The notes under the pieces were generated by a model, which was not told the DNA's origin, did not search any database, and saw only the letters and a list, made by a program, of their open reading frames with translations. From Labia minor (Eukaryota > Arthropoda > Insecta > Dermaptera > Spongiphoridae), in contig OY720345.1 of the NCBI GenBank assembly GCA_963082975.1, positions 10,504,491 through 10,568,490 of the forward strand: a DNA stretch of 64,000 bases. The letters are read 5' to 3'. This document shows positions 47,678-59,200 of this stretch, one piece after another. Each line of letters opens with the position of its first letter. The stretch's first letter is position 1. Both the position numbers and the translations under genes were made by a program.

Positions 47678-49515
47678 ATGTCAAAACAAAAAACACTTCT
47701 TAATTTCTTTACAAAAGTTTCTAAAAGACACTTATCATCAGATGATTCTTCTACTTTAATTGAAAATAAAAGTAAAAAGATTAAACTAGATAATAATCTG
47801 AAAAACGATATTAAAGAAGATATATCTAATGATAATAATAGTACAATAGAGAATAAAAATAATGAAATTTCCGAAAATCAAAAAGAAAGAAATTACAAAA
47901 AAGAAATTAATGAAATAAAAGAGAATGATAAAATTCAAGAGGTAACGAGGATGAAAGTTGAAAATAATGAAGAGAATGAAGATCATCTGATTTTTGATAA
48001 AATTCGAAAAATGGCTGAAAAATATCCAGCATTGCAACCGAATATTGGTCAAACTTGGTATAAAGCACTTGCTGGAGAATTTTTAAAACCCTATTTTCAA
48101 CAGGTAATATATTTTTTTTTCTTTTATATCATCATAAACCTATACTATTTATCTCAATTATTGATTATTATAAGAAAAATAAAATGTGAACTATATACAA
48201 AACATCGGCACATGTTTTGAGAATATTATCCGTTATTAGGATTTGTAATATCGAATTTTAAACTATACATTTTTTTTTGGAATATTTCTTTTTAATTTTC
48301 AAGTTAAGTAATTTTCTTCAAGAAGAAAGAAAAAAACATACCATTTATCCTCCATCGCATCAAATTTGGACCTGGACAAGAATTTTTAAAATTTCTGAAG
48401 TGCGTGTTGTGATATTGGGACAAGATCCATATCATAATACAGGACAAGCTCATGGTATTTATTTCATTATGCATTTGTTTTATAATATATTTTATCTATT
48501 TACATATTTTTAATAAATAAAATCAATGATTAGGGCTTTGTTTTAGTGTTCCTAGAGGTATACCACCACCACCCAGGTATTAACTAGAAAACAGAGTTTA
48601 AAACAATATATTTTGTACAACATTTCGGTTATTTTAAACATTCTCAGATTTTTATGAAATAACAAAAATAAATAATTGACAACAATTATACCCTAACTAA
48701 ATTCCATTTTCCATTTCCATCTCATTTTTAGTTTATTAAATATGTATAAAGAATTAGAGCAAGACATTGAAGGATTTAAAAGGCCATCCCATGGTAATTT
48801 GATTGGTTGGGCACGTCAGGGTGTACTTCTTTTGAATGCCTGCCTCACTGTAAGGGCACACGAAGCCAATTCTCATAAGGATAAAGGATGGGAACAAGTA
48901 ATTATAATTATAAATAATATAAATAAATATAATTTAAATAAAAAATGCATTATTTTTAGTTAACTGATGCCGTTATACAAACTATTTCTAATAGAAACTC
49001 TGGAGTGGTATTTTTATTATGGGGCGCATACGCCCAAAAAAAAGCCATTAATGTTGACAAGGTATTTTATCTCTATTATTTTTAATTTTTTTTTTATTTT
49101 AATAATTAGATAATAGTAATGCTTGTATAGATATAAATATATATAAATTTTTAAGGTTATGAATAAAATTCAATAGATTTATATTAAATGCATAATTTAA
49201 ACAAAATTATATAATTTTTAAATTATTAAATATTTAGATTATATACATTAATGAATTTGTAAAAAGAATAAAAGTAGTTGTGAATCAATCAAGAAAATAA
49301 CATACATAAATAAAATATACAATATATATCACAAAGGAAATTCTTTTTTTTTTGATTGAAAATAGAAAAAGCATCATCTGTTGAAAGCTCCTCATCCTTC
49401 GCCATTATCAGCAAGTCGAGGCTTTTTTGGATGCAAACATTTCAGTATCTGTAATCAACTTTTAGAAAAACAAGGAAAAGATCCAATCGATTGGAGTGAT
49501 CTTCCATTTGAATGA
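47678..49515 (+). CDS. UNG: Uracil-DNA glycosylase (nuclear form)
   Basis: Six exons: 47678-48103, 48304-48454, 48534-48576, 48732-48897, 48960-49061 and 49366-49515. All have GT-AG junctions in consistent phase, giving 345 residues. The enzyme cleaves the glycosidic bond of uracil in DNA and starts base-excision repair. The N-terminus [13 protein letters not shown] holds a PCNA-binding PIP box (QKTLLNFF, residues 4-11) exactly where nuclear UNG2 has it. A ~110-residue Lys/Asn/Glu-rich disordered linker follows. The catalytic domain shows GQDPYH (181-186, catalytic Asp183), the proline-rich loop [38 protein letters not shown], and the HPSPLS leucine loop (306-311; His306, Leu310), ending FGCKHF...DPIDWSDLP. 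All active-site motifs are intact. Confidence 0.95.
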
Positions 49516-49777
49516 ACAATTATTATTATTAAAAAATAAATAAATATTTAATTATTATTATTATATTCTTATAACACATATTTCTATATTAATATTGATA
49601 TTTTTATGTAATTTAAATAAAAATATATTAAAATAAATTTAAAATATTATTTTTTTACCTTTTGTTTTTGTTTCATTTAAATTATTTATTTTTATTTTAG
49701 TTATTAATTAATAATTTTATAAATATGTTGTTTTCCTTTCTTTTATAGAAGGAAATAGAAAGAATAGAAAAATATAA

Positions 49778-51249
49778 TTAATGATTAATTGAATGATTTC
49801 GTCCAAGCTCTGCACCGGCTGAATGTCTATATGTTGCATGAGCCACCATAGATTCTACCCGATTAGCGGTTTCTCGAATGGCATCTCCAAGTTCTGGCAA
49901 GTCAGGCAAATCCAGAGTTATATGTGCTGATAGTCTCTTATAAACAGATGATGAACTTTGATCTTTTTTAATCCTAATAATGTTAAAACGAATGGATTAT
50001 AAGTTTTTTTTTTAAATAAAATATCAAGTTGTTAAAATGAAAAAATATAGAAAAATTAAAAAAAAACACAAATTAAGGTAAAGAGTACATCATATTTAAA
50101 AACTATATATTATACTTATATATATATATACCCGATAGAACAACAATCAAAACTTGTTCATTATTTAAAAGTAACTTAACACAGTTGACCTTTCAAGTAT
50201 ATACATATATGTATAGTGTATATATAAACAAAAAAAAAACAATACCTTTATAAATAAATAAATAAAAAAAAAATTATGTAATGGAATTTATATGTTTTGT
50301 TTCTATCATTTCATTTTTACTAGAAGAAAAAATAATAATATAAAAAAGTATAAAAAAGAAAAAAATACATAAATATATATACCTTCTGTTCTCTTCATAT
50401 TTAATTTGTTGTTTAAGAAATATTGCATTTTTTAATAATTCTTGGATATTTGCAAATGGATCACTTGCCTTCTCCATTGATTTAATTGCTCTAAATTTAA
50501 AATTATATTAATTAATGTATTAAATGAATAAAATAGAATGAGATGAGCCATACCCTAGACCGTATTCCACATCATAACATCGCCCTTGTAACTCATGATG
50601 TAATCGTACAACTTCTGCTCTTTTTTCTACCATTGGGGGCATTGCTTTCCGTACATGTTCCTGAAGGCGATAGAAGGCAAGAGATGGCTCATTAGCCACA
50701 ATATGCATATTTTCTGATATCCTTTCAGTTGCTAAAATAATTAAAAGAAAACATAAAGGAGAGCCTATTTAAATAAAATATATATAATTCTATATTTTAA
50801 GAAATATAAAGGTTTCGGGTAATATAGTAAAATAATTATTACGATCAACACATTTCACGTTCCCCCTCAGTACCCTAAATACTCTTATCTCTAAAGGAAA
50901 CTTCAGTCTTTGTTGATATTCATTTCTTTGTCCACTAAATATTTTATAACAAGGTATAGGAATGACAATAAAATAATTATTAAAAAATTTAATTTCGAAG
51001 AAATATTCTCTTTTGATTTTGAAAAAAAACTTATTTTTTTTTAAATAATTTATTATATATTTTAAAAAACGAAATAAATACATAATTTTTAATATTAAAT
51101 ATCAGCAAAAAATATTTAAAATTTTTCATTTTTATTTTTAAATTAATATTTTTTTTACTTATAAAAACTTAATATATTTATTATTTTAATTTTTTCATAC
51201 CTTTTTTCACTTTAACTTCTAAATCAGGATCAGTTGGCATAGTTGTCAT
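49778..51249 (-). CDS. BORCS8: BLOC-1-related complex subunit 8 (BORC)
   Basis: Four exons on the minus strand: 51249-51201, 50731-50554, 50490-50383 and 49973-49778, phase-consistent, giving 176 residues. The core matches the BORCS8/MEF2BNB family: TERISENMHIVANEPSLAFY, RLQEHVRKAMPPMVEKRAEV, an LQGRCYDVEYGLGAIKSM block and IQELLKNAIFLKQQI. BORC sits on the lysosome surface and recruits Arl8 to couple lysosomes to kinesin. The human protein is about 119 residues. Here an extra ~60-residue C-terminal exon (starting IKKDQSSSSVYKRLSAHI and containing LDLPDLPELGDAIRE) extends it. The start is the first of two nearby ATGs (MTTMPTD). It converges with UNG, with 262 bp between stops. Confidence 0.88.
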
Positions 51250-51914
51250 TTTTTTATAAATAAAATAATAACGTTATTATTTAAAATATAGAGATAATAG
51301 TAAAAAGATTATATCATATATAATATTATAATAATAAATAATTAAACTCTAAAATATAATACTATATATAATAAGATGTTATATTATTATGACAGTTTTT
51401 TTATTTCTTAATGACATGATGGGCGCAGTCTGCGTCCAAAATAATTAAAATACTGAATAATTGATGGTCTGTGCTGAATTCGTTTTAAATAATTATTTTA
51501 TAAAATATAAAGGTAATAATATGTATCAATTTAATATTCTTAATTCAAATTATTAAATTTTTAAAAATGAAATTAGAATAGAAATAGATATTGATGGTCT
51601 GTGCTGTGGTGATTGGTGATAGTCTTGTTTATTTTTAAAAGCGGGATATTATCTTAACTATTCAAATTTTATGGAAGTTATTAAGATATATATTTTTATT
51701 TAATATTAAAATTTAGAATAGAAGCATTCGAATGAAATAACTTTGATTTATTTATTTTATTTTAGTTCTTGGCACACAGAATTTAAAAAATTTAATAAAT
51801 TCAAGTTTTAATAAAGTTAATATATAAATCTAACCTCAACTAAACACAAATTTACGAATATTTTCATTATAAATATTAATTTATATTATATTTATTTAAT
51901 TAATTAATTAATAT
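51250..51914. promoter_or_regulatory. Shared divergent promoter region BORCS8/CUSTOS
   Basis: A 665-bp gap between divergent start codons. It contains an exact 17-bp direct repeat, ATTGATGGTCTGTGCTG, at 51460-51476 and 51590-51606. There is a small GC-rich word (GGGCGCAGTCTGCGTCC, about 51421-51437) with dyad character. No gene fits inside. A bidirectional promoter is the simplest reading, by inference. Confidence 0.45.
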
Positions 51915-52752
51915 ATGAAAATGACATCCAGTTCTGAAGAGGACAATTCAGATTTTTTAAAAGAATGCACAGATCCAATTTTTTTTAAAGATTCTTTATA
52001 TAGTGAAGGTTTATCACAAGTTCAAGGTATTTAATTATTTTAATAAAATTACAATAATTTATTTTATTTTATATTGAAAATAATATAATACCGTTATTTA
52101 TAAAAATCCTAATATATAGAGAAAGAAATTATTAAACCGTCACTTAGAAAAAAAAATGAACAAGGTTTGGACAATATCTTAAATGTTTCATCACATTTTC
52201 AAGATTTTGTTTATATAAATCATGAAAAAGGAATTACCAAGTAATATTTGTGATATTTATGAATTAATACTCTAAAATATTCTTTTTATTATTTTCTTTT
52301 ATTTTTCCTATAGAACATTTAAAGATAAAAAAGTTTTAAATACATTACCCTATAATCGCTGTAATCATATATCAAATAAAATAAAACTTTTTAATAATAG
52401 TACAATATATTTAAAAGCTGATGCATCACAAATGACAGTCAACTATAATAATATTATTAGAAACAAATTAAAAAAGAAAAATGAATTGAATGAAGATAAA
52501 TTGACAAAGCAATGTGCCGAAGTTGCAGTAACATCTGAATGGATTTTAAGTGGAAAAGCAATAAACGGATGGGAAAAATCTACAAAAGGTGAAATTATTG
52601 TTATAAAAGGACAAAATAATTTAAATAATGATAATAATAATTTACAAAAAAGTAATGAAGAGGAGAAAGAGGAAAAATCAAATAAAAAAAGACTTAAACA
52701 AATTGAAAAACGGAAAAAGAAAAAAGAAAAAAAAGCAGTGGTATTAATTTAA
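51915..52752 (+). CDS. CUSTOS: Protein CUSTOS-like
   Basis: Three exons (51915-52026, 52120-52240, 52314-52752) join in phase to give 223 residues. Two diagnostic blocks of the CUSTOS (C12orf43) family are present. One is an N-terminal acidic-serine stretch leading to EEDNSDFLKECTDPIF. The other is the paired block KQCAEVAVTSEWILSGKAIN in the C-terminal half, followed by a Lys/Glu-rich tail (KKRLKQIEKRKKKKEKK) that looks like a nuclear localisation signal. In vertebrates CUSTOS is a nuclear-envelope-associated modulator of Wnt signalling. Its role in insects is not established to my knowledge. The start is the first ATG; a second Met lies two codons later. Low sequence complexity makes the family call good but not certain. 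Confidence 0.75.
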
Positions 52753-53004
52753 ATTAAAATAAAAAATTATTTTTATTTTATTCTATTTAATTATAAGATC
52801 AAATATTTCATTATAAAAGTTTTTTCTATTTATTCATAAATTTACTTAACTTTATATAAATATCTATTCATTCAAACTTAATTCCCTGACATTCCATTCA
52901 TTCGATTAATTCTTGATCATTCATCATTAATTATTATACATATATATCATTAATTATTATATATATATATATTTTTTATAATAAAGATAAATAATTTCCA
53001 TTTA

Positions 53005-53436
53005 TCATTTTTTTCCTTTCCATGTTTTTTCCATGGTTTTTCGATTTTTCATTTGTCTATCGTTCAATTGGTGTGGTACCCATTTTCCATACTTCTGGAT
53101 CTTTCCCATGGCTTTTAAACGTTGGGAAATTGCTCCTCGAGTCACATTTAGTCTTTGTGACAATTTTTCTTGTGATTGGGTTGGGTCTTGATCCAATAAC
53201 GCCTGTAACTCCTCGTCTTTGAACTTTTTCGCTGCACCGGGATGTTCATTGTCTGTCAAATCGAAATCTCCTCTTTTAAATTGACGAAACCATGTCTCGC
53301 ATGTTCTAATGACTGGAGCATGTTCACCATAAGTTTCTACCAGCATCCGATGAGCTTCAGCTGCTTTTTTCTTTTGATGAAATAAGAAAAGCAACGAATG
53401 CCGCAAATGCGATTTACTTGGAACGAAACTCGACAT
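53005..53436 (-). pseudogene. mellifera-type mariner transposase, N-terminal 143 residues
   Basis: An uninterrupted frame encodes the two helix-turn-helix units of a mariner transposase: MSSFVPSKSHLRHSLLFLFH, CETWFRQFKRGDFDLTDNEH, TQSQEKLSQRLNVTRGAISQ and GKWVPHQLND. It stops just after NRKTMEKTWKGKK, before any catalytic Asp. Full-length relatives are about 345 residues, so the DDD domain is wholly missing. The intact DNA-binding half could be a recent truncation or a co-opted binding domain. A related broken copy lies at 20687. Antisense frame 53022-53222 is a shadow. Confidence 0.75.
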
Positions 53437-53994
53437 ATTACAAACTATGACGCTAATATTTTGACCGAATGTGACTTGTATATTTTTGAAGGTTAATGTT
53501 TATAGACAAAAATGACATACATGCCGAATCATAGAAATGTATTCGTATTGCTAGAGACATCTAAAAGTAAAACCGGCAAACTTCAACTAACACTCCTGGT
53601 TTACTTTCCATCAATTTTAAATCAAATATAATATCTTAACTAGAACTTTAAAATTGTGGAATTTATTATTATCAGCAATTAATTTTAATAATTTATTGTT
53701 TCAATAAAATCAAATATATATTATGTCTGAGGGTAAGAGAAAGGGAAATATATTTGAAATGAAATAATAAATGCGCGAAAATAGATTTAAGAATCTTATA
53801 AAATTTAATTTTGTTAGTTTTCTATTTTTAGGTTTCAAAAAAGAAAAAACAGAAATTATACATTTTTTTTATTAAGTTTTAATTAATTTTACGAATTAAA
53901 AATTAAAAATATAAATATTTTATTATATATATATAAACTCGAGAAAGATAAAAATTAATTTTTATTAAATTATATCAATTTCATTTTCTTGAAT

Positions 53995-54226
53995 TCTTTT
54001 TTTTTGTTAGTTAATGGAATTTTAAGATTTAATTGTTTGTTTTATTTGGTGAATATAATTTTCTATTTGGTGATTTCCATAGCCACATTCGACAATCTTT
54101 CTTCCAATTTGATGCAATTTGATCTTTTGTATAATGGCGACCATGATAAATTATTAAATTTCTTCTACATGGAAGGGATGCATGAAAATTACAATGACTA
54201 CATATTATTATTTAAGATATCTTAGC
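53995..54226 (-). other. Possible zinc-finger-like exon, unassigned
   Basis: The minus frame reads CSHCNFHASLPCRRNLIIYH then GRHYTKDQIASNWKKDCRMW. It has a C-x2-C start and two later His, but the spacing does not fit a standard C2H2 finger. A splice-acceptor-like AG lies at its beginning. It could be an exon of the small gene starting at 55231, or a fragment of a mobile element. Low certainty. Confidence 0.2.
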
Positions 54227-54689
54227 TGAGTGTAAGTAGAAAATAGATTTGTAGAAAACTATCGGTACCTTCGCCCCAAAAACAGATTACTTCAAATTAA
54301 TAGAAATAATTTTAACTCGTAATTTTTTAATTATTCACATATCCAATTTTTTAAAGATTTTATTCAAAAATTCTTAATCAATATTCTTTTAAAATTTTTT
54401 ATTTTCTAACTAAATTTTTATATATAATTTAAATTTACACTCAACTCGCCCTCATCATGCCAAATCCCTGGACCTCACCTCAAAGACCTATGAGAAAGAT
54501 ATATTATCAATCTAATAATTCTTTCTTCCACAGGTATACAATTTCATTTGTTCATTATAAAATTTGTATCGAGAATGATTTTTGTAAAAAATTTTAGTTA
54601 AAAGTAACATAATTAAATACACAAAGAAAATATCTAATAATTTAAATAGAATTCGTTTTGTTAATCATTATAAATGTTTCTCTTTATCT

Positions 54690-54900
54690 ATCTATCTCTG
54701 TGACTCTACGGAACTCGAAAGTTCTTGGTAAGCAACTTGGCAGCAACCACACTTCTCCAAGTATCCATATACTGAGCCACAACCCTCCAATCCCTATCCT
54801 CTCTCTCGCGCCCCTTCCTACATTGACCACCCACCGCGTCCTTGGTCTTCCAAGCGGACGTTTCCCACTATTTGGGTAGTTAAATTGTTTTTTTTTTTTA
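54690..54900 (-). pseudogene. LINE ORF2 C-terminal fragment
   Basis: The minus strand gives SGKRPLGRPRTRWVVNVGRG. After a one-base shift it gives DWRVVAQYMDTWRSVVAAKL. The pair (RPxGRPxxRW ... WRxxAxDRxxWRxxV) is the standard C-terminal signature of insect non-LTR retrotransposon ORF2. One frameshift and loss of everything upstream mark it as dead. It stands out as a GC-rich patch in AT-rich sequence. Confidence 0.6.
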
Positions 54901-55070
54901 ATTTTCATACAAGGTGATATATATTAAAAGATATCTCTCATTAAAATTATAAAAATAAATATTCCTAATAATTTATAAAACTAATGAATTGCTTTATCCT
55001 ATTCGAAAATTATACTCATAATTTAATAATAGATTTCATCATGTTATATTGGAGTAAATAAATAACTTAC

Positions 55071-55231
55071 CTTTCAAATGTATCGTATTCTTTTATTGCA
55101 TTTATATTTGTTTGTAAATATTTTGTATCACAATTGTTATTTGTAGAAATTTTCGAAGAATTAAATATTGAACGTTCCATTTCTTTAATATTTAAATTTT
55201 CAAAAGCTCTTGCAAGTTTATCAGATTCCAT
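55071..55231 (-). CDS. Candidate first coding exon of an unrecognised small gene
   Basis: From ATG at 55231, 53 codons are open (MESDKLARAFENLNIKEMER... to NAIKEYDTFE) and end at a strong donor (AAAG|GTAAGT at 55070). In-frame stops precede the ATG. The composition is polar and helical, unlike the Ile/Asn/Tyr chance frames around it. Joining to an acceptor at about 54488 would add only four residues; joining near 54211 would add the Cys/His-rich piece. I do not recognise the family. Confidence 0.35.
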
Positions 55232-56269
55232 CTCACAGCAATTAATCTCATTATTTTAAGAAACCATAGCAATATTTTTCTTTTTTGTTATGAATACTAT
55301 TTTATTTATTAATCCTTTAATAATATATATACTAAATATTTTTTTAAAAAACTAATTAAATTTTTAAAGATAATAATTAAAAACACAGACCAATCGAGTT
55401 TTTTGAACGCTACTAAATATAGATTAAAATAAAATATAAATTTAAAGCCAATGAGGAGTTAAAATGATTGAATATATATCATAATATTTAGTTTTTTTTA
55501 TATAAGTACATTAGAATTTAGATAAATATATTAAAATCACCAATATGGAATATTTTGATGAGATTCAAGATTAAAGGTTTAGCTAAGTTGTGTTCTGGCT
55601 CTCCGTACCCTTATTCAATTCTACATTCTTTGTACAATATAAAATTCACATTCTGGTTGTGTCAAATCTAATGTTTAATTCAAGAAGAGTAATTTGATTG
55701 GAATTTGAAGAGATACATATGCCTGGGAGCCTTTCGTTTGCTAGAGTACAATAACAAATCACTCTAGTACATTTTTTTGCTTATTTTAAATGAATGACCA
55801 ATGGTTAGTGATTTGTAAATATTTGAATAAGTTTAAAGATTTATTCTCTTTTAAAATAATTTTTTTTTTTAACCATCATGATTTCCTTTAATTAATAATC
55901 TATACTTCCCTAAATTAAAATACCAGCCCTATCTACCCTCTTATTCTCTACAAAATATTTATTACATTTATAATGAATAAATATTAAAACAACGAAGCAT
56001 AAATTGTAATTATTGTCTTGTTAATTAAAGAAATTGTTACTAAATTTTAAACCATTATACTATTCTTTTGTAAGTTCTGATAAAAGAAGGATAAAAGATA
56101 GATAAATAAGAATTAAGGAAATCGATTAAGAAAAGAAATAGATTGTAATTTGTTCTATAAGAGAGGATGTCGAATTTATAGATAGGCAGTGATAAATGTA
56201 TCCATCATATTAATATTCTAATATATGTAAATATTTATTCATCAATATATATAATATAAAAATAATAAT

Positions 56270-59200
56270 TTAATATAAATCTTTTTTAAAAACCGCTTGA
56301 CTCAATATTTCTCCAAAAGCATTTTTTATTTGTTGGGAAATTTCATTATCGCCACGTGCACCTGAAGCGGTGGCACCTAAAAGTCCTGAAGTGTCCATTC
56401 CTAGCCAACATGTTGCTCCCCTATCAGCACCTGCGATAGCTCTTTGACTTGCCATTTGGCCTAACGCAGAATGACTAGCACATACACGTGCTAATTGTGC
56501 TAAAAGGGATACAACATCTTCAACGAGGGGCGGAAAAGCCCGAGCAATACGCACGAATGCAGGCAAAAGGGGTTCAAGAGCGGCTACACGGTCAGCATGA
56601 GATAAAACTGAAAAAAAAATAAACTAATGTAAAATATTTAAAATTACAAATCAATCAAAATTACTCGAACATGAAGAGAGAAAGAAATAATGAAAGAATT
56701 AGTATTCTTATTATATTATAATAATTTACTTAAAAATATTTTCCGGTAGATAGATATTAATTTAATTTATATAAAATATTAAATAAAGTATTCTAACCTC
56801 CAAGAAGAAGTGTAGACATTGTATTTAATGCTAGACGAGCAACACTCATCGATTTAGGCAGGCAATAACGTAAACTTAAATGAGATACAAGCTCTACAGC
56901 AAAAATTTGTTGTGAAAGGCAAGGTTGACCAAGCAATTCAGGGAGCCAATCTAAACATATATGCATTGATGGAACTCCTTCTGTTGTCATTTGAAGTAAT
57001 TCACTAGGATAGCCCTAAAACAAACAAAAAAAAATATGATGAAACATTTATATAAAAAATTATGATTATAATATTTTTATGATAAATTGTTTTGAAATTT
57101 TGATATTGAAATAATTTGAAACTAGGATTTAGTATACTTTTAATTCTTTACATTCAAATATGATCTAAGTTTGTTTTTTACTATTTTCAAGCCTCTGTGA
57201 AATCTTCATTATTATGTTATGTCAAAGAAAATTTATATAATTGAATGAATATAAATAAAATAAAATAAAAATCAATAAAAAATCTATTTGTTCTGGAAAT
57301 AAAAGATGTAGAATTAAATTACTTGGAAATGGACAAGTTTTGCTAAATTAGGGTCGGCAATAAATGCTTGATGAAGATGAGAACAAACAACGCTACGAAC
57401 TTCCCGGAGAGCCCACATTTGTCCAGGATTTGTCTAAAAAAAAAAAAAATTATTTATTATTTTTTAAACATTTAATTATTATTATTGAAGGGAAAATAAA
57501 TTTCAGAGTTAATATTCAGAAATAAAAACTAAATAAATATAAATAAATCAATAAGACAAAAATAGGATGGCAGCTATAAAGGGGCTGTCAGTAATAAATT
57601 ATTAAATAATAAATAAATAAAAAGAGAGTAGATTTCAAAAGTTAAACAAATTATGATTTTCCCAATTAAATAATTTATTTATTAAAAAATATAAATTTTT
57701 TGTATTATTGGAGGTAAATAAATTAATAAATTATTAAAATGTTTTCAATATTTATTTTAATATATATTAATGGCTAAGTTCAGCTGAATAAATCAGGCAA
57801 TATTCGATAGTTTATTTTTTAAATTTTCTTTATTTTTTTAGTAATTATTAAGATGGTTACGACAATGAAAGTATATATAAATAAACTTTATTATTCTTTT
57901 TAGAATCTTGATTAAAGATTATTATTATTATCATGATAAAATATCAAAATAATTTCAAAATTTTATATATTGATGGAATAGAATAATCCCTGAACTTTAT
58001 TTCAATTTCTTCATTAAATTATATAATAAAACTGGTTGAATGTTTAAATTATTAATTTATGTATTTATTTTCTTTAATTTCAACATTTTTTTAAAAATAA
58101 TTATTGGCCTTGGAATAAATCTCTATTTTAGCCAGCTTTCTCAGAATTATTACGAATTAATTTTATTTAGCTTGGCGAGGTTCGATCACCAGTACTCAAG
58201 TTCCGCAGACCAGGATTATAACCTCGCGGCTACCCTCCTGGTCAATTTTAACATTAATTTCTAAAAAAAAAATCTTTTTATATCGGAGAATAAATAAATA
58301 AAACATTGTAAATAGTTAGAATATAAATATTAACTATTATTTTATATATTTCTTTAATTTATTAGAACGTTGTTTTAATGTTCAACTATATGTTTCAAAT
58401 TAGTTATTTTTCAATTTACTTTTAAATAGATTATTTTAATGCCCTCTCACATGCAAATAAAAAATTAAAATAAACTATTTTTATTACTCTATCTTCATTG
58501 GTTTCAAGACATGCTTCTAGAAGGATTTGTAATGCAGCACTTTCTTGTGCAGCGACTAATGCCGCTTTGAGTTCTTCTCTTTCAACTTCAGTTGTTAGTT
58601 GTCCTGATTTACCAGCTGATGGTAAATTTCCACCTTGTTGAACTGGAGGAAGTGGCCTCTCCAACACATGACGAGTGAGTTGGCTGCGGGAAGCTGCAAG
58701 AGATGCTTCAAGAGTTCTTAAAACAATTGTAAGAACAGGTGCACATCTAAAATAAACAAACAAATAATAATCTCAATATGATTTATAAAAATACAACATA
58801 AAATATTTTTAAATTATATTAACTAATAAAATAAAATCTTGTTAAAAAAATTGAAGTTACCTGAAAACTCGCATATCGCAGCGCAGAACTTGAAGTGGGT
58901 CAAGATTAATATTTTCTTGCGTAAGTGATACGTTGTGAGTGGCAGTCTCTTCATGTAAGAGTGCATTGATTGACTTTAACCACAACGCTCTAGGTAGTAC
59001 AGTATTTAAACGAAGCCATACCTATGTTTAAGAATATTATAATTTTATTATATTTAAATAATAACAATAATACTCTATACTAGATATTGAAAAAAAATTT
59101 AAACATACCTGTTTATAAAGTTCTTGAAGGTATCTTGGTACACGTTCATCTAGAACACTTTTGAAATGTCGAACAAATGTGTCAGCAAAATCCCAAGCTT

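Noticed and set aside
54457..54538. Plus-strand ATG exon (MPNPWTSPQRPMRKIYYQSN...) with a possible donor
   Set aside because: No acceptor-linked continuation found and composition is ambiguous; left unannotated.
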